A stretch of DNA of 9,533 nucleotides from Rhizobacter sp. GTDB lineage: Bacteria; Pseudomonadota; Gammaproteobacteria; Burkholderiales; Burkholderiaceae_C. Shown piece by piece: positions 1 through 7,968 of the stretch; the first letter of the stretch is position 1, and every line of letters begins with the position of its first letter. The notes beneath the pieces were generated by a model. That model made no database searches, was not told the DNA's origin, and was given only the letters and a program-made list of their open reading frames with translations. Made by a program: the position numbers and the translations under genes. Location: contig JANYFX010000187.1 in assembly GCA_025359585.1 (NCBI GenBank), positions 1 to 9,533 on the forward strand, written 5' to 3'.

Positions 1-171
1 TTCACGATCGTGTTCGCGGCCGGGCAGATCGTCGGGCCGACCCTGGTCGGCTGGGTCGCCGACGGTGCCGGCGGTTTGCGCGGCGGGCTGGCCTGTTCGG
101 CTGGCGTGCTGGCGCTCGGAGCCTTGATCGCGTGGTGGCAGAAGCCGCTGGCGCTGCACGCCGCGGCCTGA
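1..171 (+). CDS. MFS transporter, C-terminal end (YbfB/YjiJ-like), partial
   Basis: Frame 1 is open from the window edge to a TGA at 169-171 and gives the last 56 residues of a membrane protein. The fragment reads as a conserved FTIVFAAGQIVGP stretch, a short GWVADGAGGLRGG loop, and a final hydrophobic helix (about residues 32-46) followed by a short tail with W-W-Q-K. The pattern of Phe-x-x-x-Phe, then Gly-Gln, then Gly-Pro, then Gly-Trp-x-Ala-Asp is typical of helices 11-12 in YbfB/YjiJ-type major facilitator carriers, so I infer an inner-membrane transporter or exporter of unknown substrate. It converges on the glycosylase gene with no base between the two stop codons. The start and most of the protein lie outside the window, so the subfamily call is tentative. 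Confidence 0.7.
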   Translation, partial: FTIVFAAGQIVGPTLVGWVADGAGGLRGGLACSAGVLALGALIAWWQKPLALHAAA

Positions 172-1260
172 TCAGCGCTCGGCGCCGAGGAACACGCGCA
201 TGCGCTCCAGTTCGTCGCGCAGCCCGGCGCGAAACACCGCGTCGCGCGGTGCGCGGCCGGCGGTGTAACCGAAGCTGCTGGCGAGCGCGCCGTCTTTCAC
301 CGCCAGGTTGCCCCAGCCGATCACCTGGTCGCGCCACAACATCGGCAGCGCGTAATAACCGAGCTTGCGCTTCGGCGCCGGCGTGTAGGCCTCGAAGCGG
401 TAGGCCCAGCCCCAGAACAGCTCGAAGCGGCGCCGGTCCCAGACCACCGGGTCGAAAGGCGCGAGCAGGCGCACGGCGTCGTCGGGTGCGCCACGCGGCA
501 GGCGTTCATCAAGCGGCCAGTACCAGTCGGTGCCGTCCACGCGCTCGTGTGCCAGCCGCTGTTTCGCGCGCAGCGCAGCGGCCTTCAGTTCACCGTGCCA
601 CTGCGGCGCGGCATATCGCAGCCGGGCGATCAGCCCGGTCAGGCTGGTGGCTGGCAGCGGCGCGTATTTCTGAACGACGATGTCGACCAGCGCATCGAGC
701 CGTGCTCGCCGAGCTGCCGCATCGAGCCCGCTGGCGTCGTGTTCGTGCGCTGCGTAAAGGCGAATGCCGCCGTCGCGCCGCGCCACGCGCAGCAGGCCGC
801 GGTAGTGCATGCCGTCGAGCAGGTGCGTGGTCGCGTTCGACGAACCGCCCCAGGCGTTGACGGCGCGGCCGTGCGCGAAGTGCGCGTCGACCTCGCGCGG
901 GTGCACCGCGCCGCGTTCGCGCACGAAGGCGAGCAGGTCTTGTGCTTGCCGCTTCTTCGCAGCGCTCCACGGCGGCGTGCCCGAGCGCGGGTGCATCAGC
1001 ACCTGCAGGGGCGCCGGCAGAAAGCCGTAGTTGACGAAGAAGTCTTCTTCGACGCCGAGGCTCGCGTAGCGCCGCTCCAGGTCGCCAGCGCAGTAGCCCT
1101 TCACGCGGTGGCGCAGCGTCAGGTCTTGCGCCCGCGCCGGGGCGCGGATCGGGTCGGCCTGCACGAAGCCGAGCTTGTGCACGGCGCGCTTGAGCGTGGT
1201 CGGCGTGAACAGGCTGCGCGCCACCGCGAAGCGGCGCAGTTGATCGAGGGTGCTCGGCAT
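172..1260 (-). CDS. YcaQ/AlkZ-family winged-helix DNA glycosylase (interstrand-crosslink repair type)
   Basis: This 362-residue protein belongs to the HTH_42 superfamily of E. coli YcaQ (AlkX) and Streptomyces AlkZ, monofunctional glycosylases that excise bulky N-alkylated purines and unhook interstrand crosslinks. Visible features: an N-terminal helical/winged segment with the catalytic Q-x-D in GFVQADPI (Q34, D36), as in the YcaQ-like branch (AlkZ has Q-x-Q); the following R-A-x-x-L segment; a middle wing around 142-170 (H-L-L-D-G-M-x-x-R-G-L-L, ending R-L-Y-A); and the C-terminal RLLAPFDPVVWDRRR block followed by E-A-Y-x-P-x-P-K-R-K-L-G-Y-Y-x-L-P, a hallmark of the family. Length is near the usual 360-410. 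The start is ATG 1258-1260, 10 nt after the stop of the upstream binding-protein gene, with no clear Shine-Dalgarno, so translation may be coupled. It is the last gene of the minus-strand set and has no obvious functional link to the sensor genes. Substrate is unproven. Confidence 0.9.
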   Translation of the reverse strand: MPSTLDQLRRFAVARSLFTPTTLKRAVHKLGFVQADPIRAPARAQDLTLRHRVKGYCAGDLERRYASLGVEEDFFVNYGFLPAPLQVLMHPRSGTPPWSAAKKRQAQDLLAFVRERGAVHPREVDAHFAHGRAVNAWGGSSNATTHLLDGMHYRGLLRVARRDGGIRLYAAHEHDASGLDAAARRARLDALVDIVVQKYAPLPATSLTGLIARLRYAAPQWHGELKAAALRAKQRLAHERVDGTDWYWPLDERLPRGAPDDAVRLLAPFDPVVWDRRRFELFWGWAYRFEAYTPAPKRKLGYYALPMLWRDQVIGWGNLAVKDGALASSFGYTAGRAPRDAVFRAGLRDELERMRVFLGAER

Positions 1261-1270
1261 GCGCAGCCGT

Positions 1271-2125
1271 TCAGCGTGGCGCGGCCAGCGCCTTGCGTGC
1301 GATCGCCACGAAGGGGTCGAGTGCCGCGAGCTCGGCCGCGCTCACCGGCCGCAGCACCGAGTTCGGCGCGGTGACCGGCAGGGCCGGGTCGGGCTTGAAC
1401 GCTGCCATCGCCGCGCGCAAGCGCACCAGTTCGTCGGCCGGCAGGCCGGGTCGGGCGACGTAGATCGGGCCGGGAATGTCGCGGATCGTCGCCAGCACGC
1501 GCTCGTTGCGTGGCGTGCTCTCGGGCAGCATCAACAGCTGCGTGGTGCCGGCCACGACCATCGCGACCTCGCCGCGTTCGAGCGCGAACATCGCGCTGTT
1601 GATCGACGGCAGCGGCTGCACCTTCACGTCGCCGGCGAGGCCCTGGTCTTGCAGCCACTTGATGCCGACGGTCGCGGTCAGCGAGAGCGAGTCCAGCATG
1701 CCGGCGCTCTGGCCTTTCAGGTCGGCGGCTGTCCTGACCGGCCCATTGCCTTTCACCAGCACCAGCACGTGCAGCGCATCCACGGTGCCGGCGACTGGCT
1801 CGTAGCGCCAGTCGATCATCGCCAGCCGCGCCACGTGCGCCGGCAGCAGCACCATGTCGTATTCGCTGCGTGCGGTGGCTTCGACGAGCGAACGAAAGTC
1901 CTTGCTCGTCAGCATCTCGACCGGCCGGTCGAGGCTGCGCTCGAGGTGCTCGCGCACCGCGCGGAACGCGTTCAGCAGCACCGTGGGCGACATGAACGGC
2001 ACCAGCCCGACGCGCAGCGGCGCGCCGGCTGCGCGCAGTGGCAACAGGGCGCCGCCGCCGAGCGCGGCGATCACCGCGAGGCTGCGGCGGCGGGTGAGTG
2101 GGAGGGGAAGTGTCGGCGCGCTCAT
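1271..2125 (-). CDS. PhnD-like periplasmic substrate-binding protein (phosphonate-binding-like family), probable sensor partner
   Basis: This 284-residue exported protein has the PhnD / Phosphonate-bd fold signature. Residues 11-33 form a twin-arginine-like signal (TRRRSLAVIAALGGG), followed by APLRVGLVPFMSPT, the usual first strand. S-E-Y-D-M-V-L-L-P-A-H-V-A-R (87-100) and A-L-H-V-L-V-L-V-K (117-125) match the lobe and hinge regions, and A-A-D-L-K-G (133-138) precedes the ligand loop. ATG 2123-2125 was chosen because it places the signal at the N terminus; an upstream in-frame ATG at 2197 would add 24 unlikely residues and overlap the kinase gene. An AGAAAG stretch lies upstream of the start. 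No permease or ATPase gene is nearby. The gene starts 19 nt after the kinase stop, which suggests it supplies a ligand-sensing subunit rather than transport. The loop after the lobe lacks the usual S-T-S-G, so the ligand need not be phosphonate. Confidence 0.85.
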   Translation of the reverse strand: MSAPTLPLPLTRRRSLAVIAALGGGALLPLRAAGAPLRVGLVPFMSPTVLLNAFRAVREHLERSLDRPVEMLTSKDFRSLVEATARSEYDMVLLPAHVARLAMIDWRYEPVAGTVDALHVLVLVKGNGPVRTAADLKGQSAGMLDSLSLTATVGIKWLQDQGLAGDVKVQPLPSINSAMFALERGEVAMVVAGTTQLLMLPESTPRNERVLATIRDIPGPIYVARPGLPADELVRLRAAMAAFKPDPALPVTAPNSVLRPVSAAELAALDPFVAIARKALAAPR

Positions 2126-2144
2126 CGGCGGTGCTTTCTGGTCG

Positions 2145-4492
<2,348 letters not shown>

Positions 4493-4493
<1 letters not shown>

Positions 4494-4510
4494 AACGGCG
4501 TCATAACGCC
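4493..4510 (+). promoter_or_regulatory. Candidate SARP-type operator: two heptamers, 4-bp spacer (site 1)
   Basis: TAACGGC (4493-4499), spacer GTCA, then TAACGCC (4504-4510): direct heptamers repeating at 11 bp, one helical turn. The site lies between the divergent kinase and regulator genes. Spacer and heptamers closely match site 2 at 7886-7903. Actinobacterial SARP regulators bind heptameric direct repeats of this spacing, and the plus-strand gene 63 bp downstream encodes a SARP-type protein, so autoregulation is inferred. The first heptamer shares a base with the annotated kinase start codon, so binding could also block kinase expression. No binding data exist here. Confidence 0.6.
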
Positions 4511-4518
4511 GCGCCGCC

Positions 4519-4524
4519 TACAAC
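4519..4524 (+). promoter_or_regulatory. Possible -10 hexamer for the regulator gene
   Basis: TACAAC agrees with TATAAT at 4 of 6 positions and begins exactly 8 bp after the second heptamer of site 1. In known SARP targets the 3' repeat sits 8 bp before the -10 box and replaces a conventional -35 element. No good -35 hexamer is seen. A second weak candidate, TATGCT at 4543-4548, also scores 4 of 6 but sits far from the repeats and close to the start codon. Confidence 0.35.
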
Positions 4525-4572
4525 CGGGCCCTGGCGTGCCGCTATGCTTTCGCCACGCACCGAGCTCCCGTG

Positions 4573-7500
4573 ATGACCGACACCCGCCAGGCCCTTGAAC
4601 TGCAACTCTCCGGCATGCCCGGCGTGCACGACCGGGAGGGCGGCATGCTGCCGCTGGCGCCGCGCGACGCTGCGCTGCTGGCCTGGCTCGCGCTCGAGGG
4701 GCCGACGCCGCGCACCCGGCTGGCGCAGCTTCTGTGGCCCGACAGCGAACCCGAAGCGGCGCGCAACACGCTGCGCCAGCGTCTGTTCCAACTGCGCCGC
4801 CAGTTCGGCGACGCGCTCGTGGTGGGCGGCACCACGCTCGCGCTGGCCGACGGTGTGCGCCACGACTTGCTCGACGCCGACGATGTGCTCGCCGGCGCCG
4901 CGCACGAGATCGGCGGCGAATTCGGTGCCTGGCTGGCTCAGCAGCGCGGGCGCCGCCAGGGCCGCGTGCGCTCGTCGCTGGTCGAGCTGTGCGACATGGC
5001 CGAGCAGGCACGCGACTATGCCGACGCGCTCTCGCACGCCGGTGAACTGCTGGCGCTGGAGCCGCTCTCCGAAGACGCGCACCGGCGTGTCATGCGCTTG
5101 CATTACCTGGCCGGTGACCGCGCGGCCGGCCTGCTCGCGTTCGACCGCTGCGAGCAGGTGTTGAAAGACGAAGTCGGCGCCCGGCCTTCGCCGCTCACGC
5201 TGGCCTTGCTCGACACGCTTCAGGCCAGCGAGCGCACGCCCGGTGTGCAGGAGCGGCGCTTGCCCGCGGCCGTGTTGCGCCCGCCGCGCATGGTCGGCCG
5301 CCATGAAGACCTGCGCGCGGCGCTCGCCGGCTGGGCCGCGCAGCAGGTGGTGTGGGTCGTGGGCGAAGCCGGCATGGGCAAGTCGCGCCTGCTGCAAGAG
5401 CTGGTGAGTGCGCGGCCCGGCAGCGTGTGTGTCTCGGCGCGGCCGGGTGACGCGGTCGTGCCTTATGCCTCGCTCGCGCGGCTGCTGCGCGCCGTGGTCG
5501 AGCGCGCGCCACAGGCGCTGAGTTCGGCGCCGCTGACCGACGTGGCGCGCTTGCTGCCCGAGGTGGCGCCGCCCAGCGGGGCCGTGGCGACGGGCCCGGG
5601 CTCGCCCGCAGCACAGCAGGTGGCCTTGCAGCGTGGCGTCGTCGCGCTGCTGCGCGCGGCGCAGGCGGCAGGCATCGAAGCGCTCGCGCTCGACGACCTG
5701 CATTTCGCCGACGACGCGAGCCTGGAAATGCTGGTGGTCGTGCTGCACGGCGACGCCTTGCCCGGTCTCGCCTGGGCCTTTGCGCAGCGGCCTTCCGAAG
5801 GCTCGGAGCATGTCGTTCAGGTGCAGGACACGCTGCTCGAAGAACAGCGCCTGCAGCCGCTGCGCCTGGCGCCGCTCGGCGTCGCGCAACTGCTCGAACT
5901 GGTGAGTTCGCTCGGGCTGGACGGGGTCGACGCCCCCGCACTCGCCGTGCAGCTGCACCGCCACACCGGCGGCAACCCGCTGTTCGCGCTCGAAACGCTG
6001 CGCCAGGCCTGGGTCGACGGCCGCCTCGGTGCGGTCGCGTTGCCGCGCCCGGGCAGCGTGGCGCGCCTCATCGAACGGCGCCTGTCGCGCCAGTCCACCG
6101 CCGCCGTGCGGCTGGCGCGCTGCGGTGCCGTGGCCGGGCAGGACTTTTCGATCGAGCTCGCGACCGACGTGCTCGGCGTGCCCGTGCTCGACCTCGCCGA
6201 CGCCTGGACCGAACTCGAACAGGCCCAGGTGCTGCGCGACGGCGCCTTCGCCCACGACCTGATCTTCGAGGCCGTGTTGGCCTCGGTGCCGCGGCCGATC
6301 GCGCAACACCTGCACGGCCAGATCGCCACCTTCCTGGAGCGCCGGGTGAGCGAGCCGGCGCGGCTGGCCTGGCACTGGGCCGAAGCGAACCTGTGGGTGC
6401 CGGCGGCCAGCGCGTTCAGGCGTGCGGCGCAGCGGGCGCAGCACGGCGCGCGCGTGCTCGACGCCGCCGCGCTGCTCGGCGAGGCGGCGCGCTGCCACGC
6501 CCTGGCCGGTGCGCTCAACGAGCGCTTCGAGGCGCTGCTCGAACGGGCCGACATCCTCTCGGTCTTCGAACTCGGCGACCAGGCGGTGGCGGCCGTGGCC
6601 GAGCTCGAAGTGGCGGCGCAGAACGAGCTGCAGCGCTTGAAGACACTGCAGGTGCGGCTCACGCTGAGCGAGCGCCGCTTCGAGGAGGAGCCGGTGCTCG
6701 AACTGGCGCCCGGCGCCATCCGCGCCGCGTACGCCCTGGGCCAGACCGAACTCGAAGTGTCGTTCGCCATGGGCCTGGCCTATGCGCTGTGTGCCCGGCG
6801 CCGCGCCGCCGAGGCGGTGACGCTGCTGGAACGTTACGACGCTGCGTTCGACACGCTCGACGACGTGGGCCTGCACTTCGAGTACCGCATGGCGCTCGGT
6901 TTCGCGCTCGACTACGCCGACCGCCTGCGCGACGCGCTGGCCGCCTGGGACCGTGCGCTGGCGCTGCCGCGCATCGGCGCCCGTTCCGACCTGATGTGGC
7001 AGGCCATGAGCAGCCGCGCGGCCACGCTCTCGAAGATGGGCCAGGTGCGGCTCGCGGCCGAGACCGGCGAGCAGGCCTTGCGCATGGCGCGCAGCACCGG
7101 CGACATGCCCGAGGTGCGGCTGATGAAAACGCAGTCGATCCTGGCGCACCGCCTGCGCGATGTCGGCCGTTACCGCGACGCGATGAGCTGGCTCGAAGAA
7201 GCGCGTGCGGTGTTCGACGCCGCGCCCGAAACGCCTTCGGAGATCGCGCACATCGAACACCGCATGGTCGTGATCTACCAGCACCTCGGGCAACCCGAGC
7301 GTGCGCCGGCCCTGCTCGCCACCGAGCACACCGGCCTGCAGCCGGGGCTGGCGATGATGCGGCTGGTGCACCGCGCCGACATCCGGCGCCAGCTCGGTGG
7401 CGACGGCCTGCCGCTGATGCGCGAGGCGCTGGCCGTCATTCCCGATCCGAACGACATCTACTACCGCATCGCGAGCCTGTTCATGACCTGGCTGGTGCCA

Positions 7501-7899
7501 CCCGACGAAGGCGAAGCGCTGGGTGCGAGCCTGGCGGTCTGGGCCGGGGCGCGCGAACGTTTCGGCGTGGCCCTGGCCGGCCACGTGCGGGCTGCCGCCT
7601 GCGGCCTCGCGCTGGGGGCGCCGGCGCGCGCGCAGCCGCATGTGGAGGCGGCGCTGGCGCTGGCCCGAGAACACCAGCCCGACACCTTCTACCTGGCCGA
7701 GCTGTGGCTGGTGGCGGCGCGTGTCTTCCAGGCGCTGGGGCGCACCGACGATGCGAAGCGCTCGGCCGCAGCCGGGCGCGACTGGGTCATGGCGGTCCAC
7801 GACCGGCAGGTGCCCGAGGTGTTTCGCCACAGCTTTCTGCATCGCAACCCGACCAACCACGAACTGTTGTCGCTCGCCGCACGCCTAACGGTTTCATAA
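4573..7899 (+). CDS. SARP/AfsR-like transcriptional regulator: winged helix, BTAD, STAND/AAA ATPase, TPR-like repeats
   Basis: A 1108-residue cytoplasmic regulator. Residues 5-95 are an OmpR-like winged helix of SARP type (ALLAWLALEGPTPRTRLAQL, then L-L-W-P-D-S-x-P-E-A-A-R-N-T-L-R-Q-R-L-F-Q-L-R-R). Residues 100-220 form a BTAD helical domain (L-A-L-E-P-L-S-E-D-A-H-R, then A-L-L-D-T-L). From 236 there is a STAND/AAA_16-like ATPase: V-G-R at 241-243, Walker A GEAGMGKS (264-271), Walker B L-A-L-D-D-L-H-F-A-D (371-380), a TGGNPLF motif (465-471), and F-A-H-D-L-I-F-E-A-V (559-568). About 600-1090 is Ala/Leu-rich helical repeat, TPR-like. Such proteins are thought to be ATP- and signal-gated activators, like AfsR or MalT. 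ATG 4573 is preferred over GTG 4570 because GAG at 4562-4564 is better spaced from it. Paired heptamer sites flank both ends of the gene. The activating ligand is unknown. No kinase-type receiver is present, so a link to the adjacent hybrid kinase is not shown. Confidence 0.9.
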   Translation: MTDTRQALELQLSGMPGVHDREGGMLPLAPRDAALLAWLALEGPTPRTRLAQLLWPDSEPEAARNTLRQRLFQLRRQFGDALVVGGTTLALADGVRHDLLDADDVLAGAAHEIGGEFGAWLAQQRGRRQGRVRSSLVELCDMAEQARDYADALSHAGELLALEPLSEDAHRRVMRLHYLAGDRAAGLLAFDRCEQVLKDEVGARPSPLTLALLDTLQASERTPGVQERRLPAAVLRPPRMVGRHEDLRAALAGWAAQQVVWVVGEAGMGKSRLLQELVSARPGSVCVSARPGDAVVPYASLARLLRAVVERAPQALSSAPLTDVARLLPEVAPPSGAVATGPGSPAAQQVALQRGVVALLRAAQAAGIEALALDDLHFADDASLEMLVVVLHGDALPGLAWAFAQRPSEGSEHVVQVQDTLLEEQRLQPLRLAPLGVAQLLELVSSLGLDGVDAPALAVQLHRHTGGNPLFALETLRQAWVDGRLGAVALPRPGSVARLIERRLSRQSTAAVRLARCGAVAGQDFSIELATDVLGVPVLDLADAWTELEQAQVLRDGAFAHDLIFEAVLASVPRPIAQHLHGQIATFLERRVSEPARLAWHWAEANLWVPAASAFRRAAQRAQHGARVLDAAALLGEAARCHALAGALNERFEALLERADILSVFELGDQAVAAVAELEVAAQNELQRLKTLQVRLTLSERRFEEEPVLELAPGAIRAAYALGQTELEVSFAMGLAYALCARRRAAEAVTLLERYDAAFDTLDDVGLHFEYRMALGFALDYADRLRDALAAWDRALALPRIGARSDLMWQAMSSRAATLSKMGQVRLAAETGEQALRMARSTGDMPEVRLMKTQSILAHRLRDVGRYRDAMSWLEEARAVFDAAPETPSEIAHIEHRMVVIYQHLGQPERAPALLATEHTGLQPGLAMMRLVHRADIRRQLGGDGLPLMREALAVIPDPNDIYYRIASLFMTWLVPPDEGEALGASLAVWAGARERFGVALAGHVRAAACGLALGAPARAQPHVEAALALAREHQPDTFYLAELWLVAARVFQALGRTDDAKRSAAAGRDWVMAVHDRQVPEVFRHSFLHRNPTNHELLSLAARLTVS

Positions 7900-7903
7900 C
7901 GGT
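7886..7903 (+). promoter_or_regulatory. Candidate SARP-type operator: perfect heptamer repeat, 4-bp spacer (site 2)
   Basis: TAACGGT (7886-7892), spacer TTCA, then TAACGGT again (7897-7903), a perfect direct repeat at 11-bp period. It overlaps the last codons and the TAA stop (7897-7899) of the regulator and lies 65 bp before the lipoprotein start. Site 1 has the same architecture and nearly the same bases. By eye, paired TAACG elements occur nowhere else in the window; isolated complementary copies (6832-6836 and 7168-7172) have no partner. The inferred role is activation of the lipoprotein gene by the SARP-like protein. Confidence 0.62.
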
Positions 7904-7911
7904 CGCCGCAG

Positions 7912-7917
7912 AACACT
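7912..7917 (+). promoter_or_regulatory. Weak -10-like hexamer for the lipoprotein gene
   Basis: AACACT matches TATAAT at only 3 of 6 positions, including the key second A and final T, but it begins exactly 8 bp after the second heptamer of site 2, the same offset as TACAAC at site 1. A poor -10 with no -35 is what an activator-dependent promoter would show. On sequence alone it would not be called. Confidence 0.25.
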
Positions 7918-7929
7918 GCTCCCCAACGA

Positions 7930-7948
7930 CCACGGCATGGTGCCGCGG
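7930..7948 (+). other. Leader hairpin in the 5' untranslated region of the lipoprotein gene
   Basis: The arms at 7930-7937 and 7941-7948 pair as CC-A-CGGCA with TGCCG-C-GG around a TGG loop, with a single A-C mismatch. There is no T tract, so it is not a standard terminator. It ends 9 nt before the ribosome binding site and could stabilise the leader or tune translation. Stems this short are common at this G+C content. Confidence 0.3.
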
Positions 7949-7957
7949 CGTTCCAAC

Positions 7958-7963
7958 AGGGGA
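7958..7963 (+). promoter_or_regulatory. Ribosome binding site deciding the lipoprotein start
   Basis: AGGGGA ends 5 nt before the ATG at 7969-7971 and is the best Shine-Dalgarno seen in the window. It supports this start over the in-frame ATG at 8056, which lacks a good site and would leave a signal peptide without basic residues. Confidence 0.7.
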
Positions 7964-7968
7964 CCGTC

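Noticed and set aside
4501..7860. A minus-strand open frame of 1119 codons fully antisense to the regulator gene.
   Set aside because: Its translation is rich in Arg, His, Gln and Gly with no recognisable domain. It mirrors the regulator's codon bias in G+C-rich DNA, while the plus-strand frame has clear Walker and winged-helix motifs.
7930..7948. Hairpin as a rho-independent terminator of the regulator gene.
   Set aside because: No T tract follows, the stem has a mismatch, and it lies just ahead of the next gene's ribosome binding site.
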